In this document: in pieces, positions 1 to 11,994 of the stretch
How positions within the stretch are numbered: position 1 is the stretch's first letter
Layout: each line of letters starts with the position of its first letter
NCBI GenBank assembly: GCA_030272585.1
Contig: BSYQ01000003.1
Coordinates: 3,286,001 to 3,350,000 of the forward strand
Source: Bryopsis sp. KO-2023
Lineage: Eukaryota > Chlorophyta > Ulvophyceae > Bryopsidales > Bryopsidaceae
Length of the DNA: 64,000 nucleotides
Direction of reading: 5' to 3'
Notes under the pieces: model-generated
The model's input: the letters and a program-made list of their open reading frames with translations, nothing else
The model's database searches: none
Told to the model about the DNA's origin: nothing
Made by a program: the position numbers and the translations under genes

Positions 1-3000
1 TCCAATAATCAACACTTGGAGTCAAAAAGCCGACCTACCCCCAGGCCAGGTGACATCTCCAGAAGAAAAAAAAAAACTTGGCCCCCCCCCCCCCCCCCCC
101 GAAAAAAAAATACGAAATAAAAATTGACAAAGAATTTGCCACCTTTCTTGTAAAAAGAAATTTTAGAAAAGAATTTCCTTGTAGCGTTTCATTGAGCGAG
201 TATTTGAGAAATGTGTGTTTGTGTGTTTGCTTTTTTATTGGGGAAAAAAAATGACAGCTCTTCATTCCATTGAGTTTCGCTTCTATGTTGGGGGGGACAT
301 GTACGCTGATCGGAACATCGACAAATTTGGTGGTGGCGGGCCAGCAAGAGGAGCGTGGCTTCGGGAAACCAGGATTTTTTGACATCAGTAAATATGGCGT
401 TCCGGTGGCGATATCCGGGATGATCTACATGATGATATTTGCACCGCTCCTGCTCCCTGGAAAATCCAACGAGAGGCGTTCTGCAGGTATGTGTGCCTTT
501 TTTTTACTAATTTCATTTCGAACTGTAATTAAAAGAAAAAAAAATGCATTTTAAAGATGTTTTTAAAAAGTAGAAAGAAAATGTGTCATGTGGTCCGTCC
601 ACTATGCAAGAATAAATCTGGCCATCACTATTTATTTATTTATTTATATTTATTCGGAGAAGGGGTGGGGACTCGATTCTGAGCAGTAATTGTCTACGCG
701 TCGGAATTTTTCATGCCAAATAATATTTTTAGAATGTGCAGGTTCAAAATGTATTTGAAAATATTCTCAATGGGGAAAGGTGCCAGTATCAACGAATCCA
801 TGATGTTTTTAAGCCTCGGTGCAGATATGTGTGTTTTCACAGAAGTGCATGCATTGCACCAATTTCAATATTTTTTTATTTTTTTTAATGCAGATAGTGC
901 CAGTAACTTCATGGTGGGCCTTCAAGTTCCATCCCACTCCCAGGTCGTGGGAAAATGTGTGGAAGCTGCTGGTCTAAGAGGATTGGATGGCCTTTTTCTT
1001 GCTTCTGTGAGGTAGGTTATATATGTATAGTACCTGTTGTTGATGTTGAATGATTGTTTAGATTGTTCAATAAGTAAGGGACAATAGGTGGTTTTTTCAG
1101 TTTTCAATTTTGCCCCCCTGAGTTCCCTGTGTTTTTTTTTTGGTTTTTTTTACAACCCAAGGCGAGGAAACTTGACGCTGAGTGCTGTGGGGCGGGACTT
1201 CGTGATTCAAGCCCATGACATTTTGTTTTTCACCGGGGTTATAGATAATGTACAATCGCTGGCGGATGCTTACGACCTGAGGCCTATCACTGACGAACAT
1301 GAGGAGTAAGCCAGAATCGAGTTTTGATTGTAAAACCCTTGCGATGTTGAACTCTTTTTCTTTTTCCTTTTGAGTAAAACATGTTTTTGTTTTATTTTTT
1401 CAATTTCATATTTAAACGTATGAATGGTTATCATTTTATTTTTTCAGGGAACTACCGGCATTGCTTGGCTCCCCAAAACGGCATGCCAAGTGAGTTCATT
1501 CTTCTTACTGTGTTTTTGCTCTATGGCATGCAGGGAAATTCAGTTTTGTTTTCACCCTCTTTATAATGTCGGTGTTGGCTTTGGTTGAGAAAAAAATAAA
1601 CAGAACTGAACAGCTAATGGATCCCTGTTTCGTGGTTTTTTTTTCTGAGCAGATCTCCACGAGGCGATCCTTTCATGGATGCTCTCAATAATCAGGGAGC
1701 AAGCATGGTATAAATGCCAAAAAAAAAAAAAAGAAAGAGAAAGGAAAGATAAAATTGGAGGTTTAACCAGTTTCGGCCACCAGAAGTGTTTCGCAGTGAG
1801 GCCAAAAATCTAAAATTTATTCGAAAGTTTTTGTCACCTTGAAAGAGCGCCCCTCCTTGTTTGGTGATTTCTTGAGGGAAAAAAAAAACTGGTGTTCAAC
1901 ATACCTCAAGCAAAAAATCAAACAAGAAATCATAATGAGAATCAATTCCCAGGGAGTTTTTTTCTTTTTTTTTTTTTTTTTAAACAGAGCGAACTGGACA
2001 GCAGGCCTTCTCTCAGGAAAGCCAGTGTCGCAGAATTGAACAGACTCATGCAAGCAACGGTGCGGCCGGAAGGTCTGATCGTCGGAAAGAGCATCCGAGA
2101 CATTGGATTTAGACGAAGGTTCCATGCGGTATGTCACAACTCTCTCTTCTCCGTTTTTGCTTTTATTTTTCTCTTTCCACCATGTTTGTTTGTTTGTTTG
2201 TTTGTTTTTTTGGGGGGGGGGGGTGCGATGTTCAGCAATAGAGGGAAGTCTGGTTCAGAGCCACTGACTGTGATTTTTACGAATTGCAGGCGATTGTTGC
2301 TGTCTCCAGGGGCGGGCAAAGGATCCCTGGAAAGCTGGGTGATATCGTGTTGCAAGGGGGTGACGTTATAGTCATGGATGCTGGCCAGGTAAGAGAAAAA
2401 ACCCGAGTTCAACGTGAAATCCAATCTTCTCTGAAGAGAAATTGATCAAATGACTGTTTCCTTCGTCCAATAATTTTCATGAAGTCACCAGTTTGCAGTG
2501 TACCCTTGATGGGTGTTGATTTTATTTTGATGTGGTGCAGGAATTTGATGAGAGCTCGGAGGATGTAGAAGCAAATCTTCACCATATGGGGAGTGCAGGG
2601 AGCAAATCCGAGCGAGAATTCATGGTTGCCATGGAGGTTGCAAAAGGGGGTCCTGTAAGTTGCCTCTTTTTCCCCCCCCGATTTTTTTTTTTTTTTTCAC
2701 AACTGTTTGTTGTGATGCTTGTCCAACCCCTCAACCATTTCTTTTCTTTTTCGTGGAAATTATGGAACATCGACTGTTCCCCTCCCCCCCCCCCCTTTTT
2801 TTTTCATATTTCAAAGTGTTTATTGGCGTTGAAGTTTGAATATCTCAGATAAATGTTTGTTAATCTCTTGGAATGGCATGCTATATTTTCTTTAGATCGA
2901 GAATTGCAGCATCGAGAAGGCGGGGCTGCGTGGATTGCCTCAACTGTTTCTTGTGGAAATCGAGCGAGTGACCGGTCAGAGAATTCCTGCTGCCTCTCCA

Positions 3001-6000
3001 GAAGAAGTTCTGCAAGGAGGGGATGTGCTTTGGTTTGCTGGTGTGCTGGAGAGCGTCGCCTCGCTCCGAAAAATACCTGGTAAGCACTCTTTTTTCACAA
3101 GTTTTCACCCCCATTACTCCACTAGGGAGGGGAAAGCTGCTGGTGTTGGTTGGAACTCCTATCAATTCAATCTGAAAGAAGAGAAAGGAAAAATTGAATT
3201 GCTGGCAGAAGAAATCGTGATGTATGACTTGTCGCATGTACTAGCTGTTTGGATACGGCAAATTAGAGAGTTTTAATATGCTGTTTCAAAAAATTACCTG
3301 CATGACAAATCATGAGTCATTCATTATCTGGAAATATCGGGAAAAAGAAAATGTATTAGTCATGTCTTATCCGGAGTTTGGAAAATGAGACTACGACCAA
3401 CTGGAATGGCCTATGTTTTTGCCCAGGTCTTAATCCTTTCGGAAATCAAGTCAACAAGCTGCAACAGAACAAATTGGAGCGAAGGCTGGTGCAGGCGGTC
3501 ATTTCCCCCCAGTCTCGACTCGTGGGTTTCACGGTGAAGGAAAATCAATTTCGGACGCGGTTCCATGCAGCCATCATAGGCGTCCACAGACAGGGGCAAA
3601 GAATCAAAGAGAAAATCGGGGATATCGTGTTGAGGGGAGGGGATGTTCTGCTGCTGGATACAGGATCTCAATTCCTGTCGCAAAATAGAAACAACAGAAA
3701 TTTTGCGTTGGTTTCAGAGGTTGAGAACAGTTCGCCTCCAAGGTAGTCCGGTCGGACGGTTGGTCTGTGAGGCTGCGCATTTCGTGCAGGATTTGTTTCG
3801 TTTCCCTTGTTCATTTTGATCGATTGCGGTTTCAAAAAACTGATTTTGGCAGATAGATGATGAACCAATTTGTTGAAGGACAGGCACAGGAGTCCCCCCT
3901 TTACGTTTTTTCACTTTTTTTTTTTTCCTTCCTGAATTGATTTTTTTGTCTACCTTTCGAAACAGGTTCGACAGAGCTGTCATTTCAACAGTGATATTGA
4001 TCCTCATGATTGCCTCCCAACTGCTGGGAGTCGCCTTTTCCAGAGATTTCGTCGACCTCATGACTGCTGCCCTTTTGGCAGCAGGGCTCATGCTGCTGAT
4101 GCAGGTCAGTTTCTCGCCATACATATATCTAAAAATGATAATTTTTAACAAATTCTTTTCTTTCCTTTGCTGTTCTTGTTTTCTCTCTCTCTTCCTTTCA
4201 TGATTTATTTTTCGCCTGATTTTTCTTGCTTTTCATCGGCCCCCCCTCCTCCCCCCCAAAAAAACATTTTAAAAAAATCCACAGTGTTTGAGCGGGGACG
4301 CTGCCCGATCTTCGATAAAGTGGGACGTGATCATTACCATTGCCGCCGCCTTCGGAATCAGTACTGCCATGGAGAAAAGCCACGTCGCCAAAGAAATCGC
4401 AGACATTTTAGTCAAAGGCGGGGAAGCCATGGGGGGAAATTTCTTCGTCATGGTGGCTCTCTATCTGGCCACTATGCTGCTGTCGAATCTGGTGGCCAAC
4501 AATGCAGTTGCAGCCTTGATGTTTCCCATCGCTGCAGACATTGCTCAACGTAAGAGCCGTTCCTTTCCCATTTTTGTCTCTTTTTTATATTGTTTTAAAT
4601 TTCTTGTATCTGTCTCTCTTTATATCTTTTTCTTTTCCCTCATGAAAAAAAAAAGAAAAAACGTAAAAAAAAAAAAAAAGAAACGTAAAAAAAAAAAAAA
4701 AGAAACGTAAAAAAAAAAAAAAAGAAACGTAAAAAAAAAAAAAAAGAAACGTAAAAAAAAAAAAAAGAAACGTAAAAAAAAAAAGAAGAAACGTAAAAAA
4801 AAAAGAAAAGGAATGCTTAAAGGTTTGATAATAAAACCTATCTGTATGTTGTAGAGTATGGAAGGAGGGAGGGTAAAAAGATACTTCAATACGAACAAAA
4901 GATTGTGTCGCTTTTTTTTTTTTTTTTTGTTTTTTTTTTTTGGGGGGGGGGGGAGAGAGGAAGGGGGCAAACAGCATGACTGACTGTGCATTTGCAGTCG
5001 TGAATTTCTGCATAACAGCGATCCAGCAGGCCAACAATCTGCTTAAATTTGTGGTTTCCTCACAGGAAACGACATCAGTTTCGAAAGAATGAGTGCTGTG
5101 CTCATGCTGGCTGCCAGCTCGGCCTTCATGTCTCCGTTCGGTTATCAAACCAACCTCATGGTATACGGAGCCGGAGGCTACACCATCAAAGACTTTGTCA
5201 GGTTCGGATTCCCCATGCAGCTGTGGCAACTGGTCACCAGCATCGTGGTGATTTTCACCGACGAGTATTGGATTCTGATATGGGGAATCAGCGCGTTGGT
5301 GGGGTGTGTGGTGGCGAGCGGTTCGCACCTCAAGGGTTTGTTGTGTGGGAGGTTTTTCCCCGAATACGTGGAGAAAAGAAACAAACGAAAGAAGTCTATG
5401 GAATCCAAGCGGGCGACGCTGATTAACTCTCGGCATCATCAGGCGGGGGCGTTGGAATTGAACAAGGTATGACGACATGGCTGGTGAATGAGTGAGTTTG
5501 GTCGTTGCATTTCCCCACCAAATATGGAAAGGGTGAATTTTCCTTTCGAACACGGGCTAATCGTGTTGTTCAATTTGCTCCATCTCTCTCTTTTGCTTTT
5601 TTTTGGGCATGATTTTTCGATCCACAGTAATGTTGTTCGAGGCTCAGGGGAGAGGGGGGGGTTCAACTCTGCTCTGTCTTCCAAGGTGTTTTGGGTTGAA
5701 TTTTTTTTTTTTTCTCCCAATGCACGAATTTGTGGCGGGGTGTGGGGAGGGGGGGGGGGGGTGTTCTGTGACAGTGAACAGAGGGATTTATTTTTTAGGA
5801 AGGAGGTTTTTTTATATGAATTGAATTGCTTCAGCCACGGGGCTGTTGTGATGAGAAAAAGGAGTAGAGTGAGAAAAAGAAAGAAAGAGAGAGAGAGGAG
5901 TTATTTTGGTCAACTTTTTCCGACATCAATAATTTATTAGCGAAGGAAATGCCGGTGGATTTTGTAGAATCTGTTGGATTGGCTGAGTGTGTCGTGTGTT

Positions 6001-6666
6001 TTTTTTTGTCTGTTTTTTTTTTTTTCCCTCCGATCCCGATGTGTGACGGTGATAATAGATTTTATAGATAATGGATTTTTCATAGTTTCGACAGAAAAAT
6101 TGCCAGGAAAAAAAGAATTAAATGAAATAGACATAAGAAAGGGAAACAGACAACGGAGGTTTGAAAAGGGGGAGTGATTTTTCAATGTAAAAAGAAAAGT
6201 GGATACTTCATCTGTCTGAGTTAGAATCCAACTTTGCACGACTCTTTCTTCGATCATTTTTGGCAATGCATAAAAATCATTTAAAAAACAACCATCAAGT
6301 GTCCGCATTTGTAAAATTCATCAAAGAAACTCCAGAAGAAAAAAATATGACTGAACCATGTCTGTCTGACTCCAAAACACACACTGCTGTTTTTTTTTTC
6401 AACCATTTCGCTTTTTTTTTCCCCGGCACACACCTCGATGTATTTTCTGGTGCATTTTCACTCCATATCGCATAACTTTGATTATGTTTTTTTTCATTCT
6501 TTTTTCATTCTTTTTTTTTTTTTTTTTTTTTACGAGCATTTTATAGGAGCAACAGCCTGTGCTGGATGACTATAAGTGGAGTCCACTGCTGAAAAGCCAA
6601 AGTGTTGGAAAACAAGTAATCGAGGAAGTCGAAGCTAGCTCCTCAAATGAAAATTTGCCAGTATGA
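1..6666 (+). CDS. SLC13-type (SAC1/SLT-like) anion transporter with four RCK_C domains, 5' end outside window
   Basis: Membrane transporter of the divalent-anion/Na+ symporter class, probably for sulfate, by resemblance to algal SAC1/SLT proteins. I read 15 exons whose phases all join: 1-49 (partial), 258-486, 894-1011, 1162-1305, 1448-1489, 1653-1707, 1988-2128, 2290-2388, 2541-2654, 2896-3079, 3427-3742, 3966-4104, 4285-4549, 5066-5466 and 6547-6666 (TGA). The first two exons carry the family signature LGGTCTLIGTSTNLVV. Exons from 894 to about 3700 encode a long hydrophilic insert with four RCK_C (TrkA-C)-like repeats, marked by GLRGLDGLFL, FRRRFHA, GLRGLPQLFLVE and FRTRFHA, with GDIVLQGGDV/GDIVLRGGDV. 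The second transporter half follows, with TMLLSNLVANNAVAALMFP and MSPFGYQTNLMVYGAGGY. Introns hold long poly-A, -T, -C and -G runs. Substrate is inferred, not shown. Confidence 0.9.
4659..4806. repeat. Intronic minisatellite of A-tracts separated by GAAACGT
   Basis: About seven copies of a ~22-bp unit, an A-run followed by GAAACGT, lie in the intron between the transporter exons ending at 4549 and starting at 5066. The unit shortens toward the right. It produces long spurious reading frames on the minus strand that should not be taken as genes. Confidence 0.9.
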
Positions 6667-8234
6667 GGAGCAAAACTGGGGAAAGAGAAAAAAAAAGCAA
6701 TTGGCCAAAAGCTGACGTACAAACAAGTCCTCTTATTCTTCAAGCAATTCAGAATATATTATAAACTTTATATATAAAACTTTTGCTTTTTTTTTTCTCT
6801 TCCTCACCAAGCAACCAAATGGATATTGTTAGCTTTCCAATTTATATAAATTTTGAGAAAATTAATCGTAGGTGCTCTTTTTTGATGAAAAATACCTTGA
6901 AATTAAAAAAAAAGCAAAAAAATATTGACGCATTTATTTTGTCTTAGAATAACTGTTAGGAGGAGATGACTGACTGGATTGTATTGGGTATAGTCTTTTG
7001 CCTGATTCTTTTTTTTCTCATTTCCTTTTTTTTCAATGACCGACTTGGGGACGATCTTGTGTCTGCTTCCATTTCTGGTGTATTGTCTGTGGGGAAATTA
7101 AAAAAAATAATAAAAAAAGATGCCCTCCAGTCGATGTTTATTTTTATTTTTCGACTGGGCACTGATTTTCCAAGTGTTGGTTGGAAGCACACCAGGAGCC
7201 AAGTTCTCGAACCATTACAAGTGACAATGCCTGCTTAATTTATTTAGGAAACGGGGTGAAAATTCCATTGTCATAGCAGTGGCCTGTTAAACACATGCTT
7301 GCTGATCCGAATTCCCCCAAAAAGCAATTTAGCAACAAAAAACCTTTTAAATTCCTGTACATGAGGAGAAGAAGTCAAGGAGGAAGTGGGGTGGAAGAGG
7401 GGCGTGTTTTGATCAATTTCGTCGGGAAAAAAATGGACTGGATGTTTTTTTTGGGGGGGGGGAGGAGGGGGGAAAGGGTATTTGAGGGAGTGTTTTTTTG
7501 ATGTTTTTTTGGGGGGGGGAGAAAGCATCTGAGGGAGTGGGTGAGGTGAAAATTATTAAATTCTCTTGTGCAGTGTATTGTGATTGATTTCGTTAGCGCA
7601 TGGTTAGTTGCATCGATACATATTTGCATGTAAAAAAAAAAAATGTTAGGAGTTCTGAACAACAGGATGTAAGGAAATGCCGAGAAAGAGAGGGAGCAGA
7701 TTTGCATCTTTCTTCTCTTTTGAAAAAATAATAAAAAAAAAAATGTGTGTTGGAAGGAGTGGAGTGGAGCAAAGCTGACACATCGCACCGAATCTGGTCC
7801 AATCACTCTCAAAATTTGAGACGAGGGGAGTTTCCTAAGCCACCATCGTTTCATTGGTTAATGATTGGATGATTGGATGTGGAGTCCCAGCATGTTTACT
7901 CATCCCTAAGGATAGAATTAATAAAAACTCCAGACAGGGAAGGAAAGAAAACCAACGGAAGGAAAAGGAAAAGAGATAACGTGTGTTTTTTTTGTTGCTG
8001 CTATTCATTCAAGCTAAAAACTCCACCCGCTAATTAGTTTTACATACACTCGATTTAGAAAAAGCATGCACTCCTCCAACGAGGATAAAAATAGAAAGAA
8101 AAAGGAGGGGCCGGGGAAAGAGCCTCGACTATCCAATTGAAGCTGCGATTTGAATTGATGTTTCGTTGAAAACCTATTGGGTGAACACACAAGAATATAC
8201 CCCCCCCCCCCCACACACACACGAATTCTGAGAT
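6667..8234. other. Convergent intergenic region, no gene seen
   Basis: Lies between the transporter stop and the stop of the minus-strand secreted-protein gene, so it should hold both 3' UTRs. It is AT-rich with poly-T, poly-A and poly-G runs. I see no open frame with coding character and no RNA gene. Confidence 0.6.
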
Positions 8235-11200
8235 CTACGATTTGAGAAGGCATGCTGCTCGTGCAGTTTTTTCAAACACATGTTGGGCCTCTTTTTGATC
8301 CTTGCAACCTTTTGAAGGAGATGAGGGGCCTTCCATCAACAAGGCCATGCATTTAGGATCCAAAACTGGGGCTTCTTCGGAATCCGCCACTTGTTCGACA
8401 CAAGCATTCTGGGAAAGTCTGGCGCACTTTTTGCTATTGATGGCTTTACCCTCGGCCTCTAGAAAGAACAAAAAACACCCAAAACAACAGCACATGTTAC
8501 GAGAGAAAACACATATTTTTGAGTTATCTATGCTGTGGCGTTGAAAGGAAAAGAAAAAAAAACTGGAGATGCACATGGATGTTTTTGAGGGTTGATTAAC
8601 CCGTGGTAGGCTTTTCTTTTTCTTTTTCTTTTTTTGAACGCTGTCATGGTCAAGTCGATTCGATACTATTCTTAGAGTGGTGGTGGATTTCTATTTTTTG
8701 TAAAATAAATTTAAACAAAAAGAAAAACAGATGTATATGTATTTACATGTATATCGTTTGAACACGGCGGAGAGGCTTCCAACCTCTATGTATTTTTAGT
8801 TGCTGTGTAGCATCCGTTTTGCGTTTTTTGCACCATCGTTATTACCTGGCTTGCTTTCGAACGCTGGGAGGTGCCCTTCCATCTCTTTGTATTGGTTGAT
8901 GTCTTTTTTCTTGGGTCTTTTGCATTGCTTGACGACTGCTTTGCAGCCCTGAAAAGCGGCCCCTATGGCGGCGACTTTGCCGGATCTTTCACAATTCGAT
9001 CCTAAAGAGGAGAAAACACAAGAAGCACATGATTGCATGCAAAATTAAAAAAAAATAAAAATGCTTTTTTGTTACATTCAGGTGCAGAGATCGCATTTTC
9101 AATCATCGTTCGATACGTAGGAAGATATCCCAGATGTGGTTTTGAAAACTCGTCAAATTTCAGTAAGTAAGAAATTAAAAAAAATTTGATATATATTATT
9201 TCATTCTTCTGTAGTTTTCAACCTGTTTGAATGTATTCCAGAGGCTCATCCTTTTCTTCCTCCCGTGCATTGTTTCTATATATTATTGGACCTTTTGAAG
9301 GTTTTAAGGTCCCCACTGCAAAGCAACAACATCGACGGATGACTCATAACACATCAAAATGATACGAAAAAACTGCTTCAGCAAAAAGAAAAAGTGTGAG
9401 AAAAGATTCCCCACTCTTGTTGCGAAGAGTGACGAAAACAATCATATAAAAACATATAATGATAATTAATGTAAGCTTAATAATAGAAAAAAAAATGTCC
9501 TCGTAATATGTACGCAGCCAGAAACACATTTCCGTGAACGGGCTGCACTTGGCCTTTTGACTAATTTCAAATATATGCATATTTTGCTAAGCTAAAAAAA
9601 AAAAAAACTGGTGCACAGCCCTCCAGGAACAAAAAACAAAAAACAAAGCGCTGCCCAAAATGTGGGGAGGGTTTTTCCACTCCAAACACTGAACTGACAA
9701 GATAAAGAAGGTAGGTTGAATCCCAGGAAATATACATCTATATATATATGGACACCAGATCAAATCAGCACATTCAAAAATTCATCACCATAACAAGAAC
9801 CTTCAATTGGGGCAAAACGACTCGAAAATATGGCAATCCTTAGCAAAATCCATCTCCAATTTTTTTTTCCTTCAATTTTTGCACTTTGCATGGATCGTTT
9901 TCGAAGGGGGGGGGGGGGGGGATTTCCTCACCTTGCCTGATTTGCCCGCTCACACAGTCATCGTCATCACATTCTCTTTGAGTATCTTCCTTTGGAATGC
10001 TGTTTTTGATCCAACAATGGTCGCAACATCCTCTCCACAGCCAAGCCACGCAATCTTCAAAAACGAAACACATGACTGATTCTTCGCCCCAAAACCCCCC
10101 ATCGAACTGGTTTTACGCAGATATATATATATATATACATATTTTGCTGTGGCAAGGGCTAGCAAGGTTTTCTATTGTTGGGATCTGTACATTTATTATT
10201 ATTGTTATTGTTTCATTTGTTGGTTTTATTTTTATTTACTTTTTATTTTTACCTGGAGTGCATAAATTCATGCACCCTGTTTGTAGTCTGTTTTTCACAC
10301 ACAACATAATCCTTGCATCTCCCATTTTCAGTGGATTTTTTTCTTCTTTTTCTTTCTTCTTCTTGTGCCCGGGGGCGGGGGGGGGGGAGGCAGGTTTTAT
10401 TCACAAAAACAAAAAAAAAGTCGTTGCGGTTTGACTTGAATTTCTTAATTTCCTATTTTGTTGGGACTTGTTCCATTTTGGCGGAGGGCATGTGCAAGGC
10501 CAGTTGTTTTATTTTCTTGCCAGGATAAGATGATACATTTGCAGACAATCAAAACACCAGTCGAAAAGCAACATGAACAATCACCGCTCACTCCATCCAC
10601 CCTAATGACCCTGGATGGTTACTAAAAAAATTCCAAGGGCAGAATTTTTGGCAAAATCAGAGGCTGAATTTTTGAAAAGCGGCAAATCCACCGAGAGAAC
10701 GCAAGCGGACAAACCTTTGATATCTTGGCATTTTTGGCAGCATTCGCCTGGATCGGAGAGTATGATCGGCTGTTGAAACTTGTCTCCACCAACCCAGTCC
10801 ATCGACGTCGCATTACATTTCTTATCCAACAAACCATCTGGGAGAGCCACCGAAACAAAAGAAAAAAAAGAAAAAAAAAAGGTATGCATCACCCAGTCAT
10901 CCTCAATCCTTGTATCGTTCTGTTAATTGCATTCTTTTCCACATCGAAGCTGCTGGATGAAAAGCCGAAAGGCATGAATTTGATGATGACATAAGAAACC
11001 TACCCCTGGAACTTAGGAGGGTTCTCCGGAAGAAGCTTTGGCCTACGGACATGCATCAATCGCCAATCATTCATCGCTGATTGGCACGGTAAACAAGAAA
11101 GGTCGCTGTACTGTGCAGAGATGCACCGATGGAATCAGGACGGAGAGTGAGCAGTTCTTGTGTTGCTAAATTCTGGCTCTTGGTTTGAGCTCATTGAGGA

Positions 11201-11469
11201 ATATACCAACATATGCATGCATGCATGCATCACTCATGCATCTCACTCCTCATGTGTTTTACACGTTCCCGTCGACCGACAAAAAGTAACTCTTTTGACG
11301 AGACCACACCACACTCTTTTCGTTTTTCGCACCAAAGTTGCTGGAGTATGCCTCCTCCGCACGGACGACGCTCACCTGAGGGAAACAAGCAACCAATAGA
11401 ATCGTTTGCGATACCCAAAACAATGCAAGGAAAACTCACGCAACTCGCGAGCGCGACAAAAGTGATCAT
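8235..11469 (-). CDS. Secreted small cysteine-rich protein with PAN/Apple-like segment
   Basis: Five exons on the minus strand, in transcript order 11469-11376, 10837-10715, 10054-9932, 9001-8846 and 8458-8235. All junctions are GT-AG, every intron joins in phase 1, and the total is 720 nt, giving 239 residues. The start was chosen because MITFVALASCVSFPCIVLG is a textbook signal peptide. The next part has many cysteines (GECCQKCQDIKD, then CVAWLWRGCCDHCWIK), a spacing like PAN/Apple domains, which bind proteins or sugars outside cells. The C-terminal half is less patterned, with further cysteines (GCKAVVKQCK, KKCARLSQNACVEQ). It is divergent from GSH1, with about 525 bp between the start codons. 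Function unknown; the PAN assignment is by pattern only. Confidence 0.72.
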
Positions 11470-11994
11470 ACCAAAGTCGTCGCAACCACAAGGAGTGCAC
11501 CGAACTGGACAGCAGCGTTGATTTTTTCCATAACCCGTTGGCGAGCCGACTCGGTGTAACTTTCGTTTTCTTTTCGAAACGTGTGTTAGAAACGTTGCGA
11601 ACTCCAATTTTTCAGGAGGGGTTTGCGACGAGCGCAGTTTGCATGCATCCGTCACACATTACAGGTGTGAGATGGAAATATCGTCGACGCTCTCGGAAAC
11701 CGTCGAATCTGCGTGCAAACATCTCCGCTCCTCGGCTGTTGCACCAGCTTCTCGATCAGCTAGAAACTTCGAGGGCGTTTGCACATCGTGGGGCGAAAAG
11801 AGGCGACGTCCTTTGTAAGTCCAGTGTCTTCCTATCACAAGCACGAGACCCGTGCTTCTCACCATTACGTAGCATCGCGAAGAGTGCGGATTTTGTCACG
11901 AAACGTCGCGAGCAGGACGTCAAAATCGCCCACCCACTCCACACCACCACATCTCCGCATAACACTTGCAACGTGCACTTTCTCCGAAATCGCG
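11470..11994. promoter_or_regulatory. Divergent promoter region between the secreted-protein gene and GSH1
   Basis: The two start codons face away from each other across 525 bp, so both promoters should lie here. The segment is more GC-balanced than its surroundings and lacks homopolymer runs. No TATA box stands out. Both transcripts may use upstream exons that I did not detect. Confidence 0.45.

Noticed and set aside
4585..5553. Long minus-strand frame of 322 codons
   Set aside because: It is antisense to transporter exons and made largely of Phe/Leu/Lys runs from the A-tract minisatellite.
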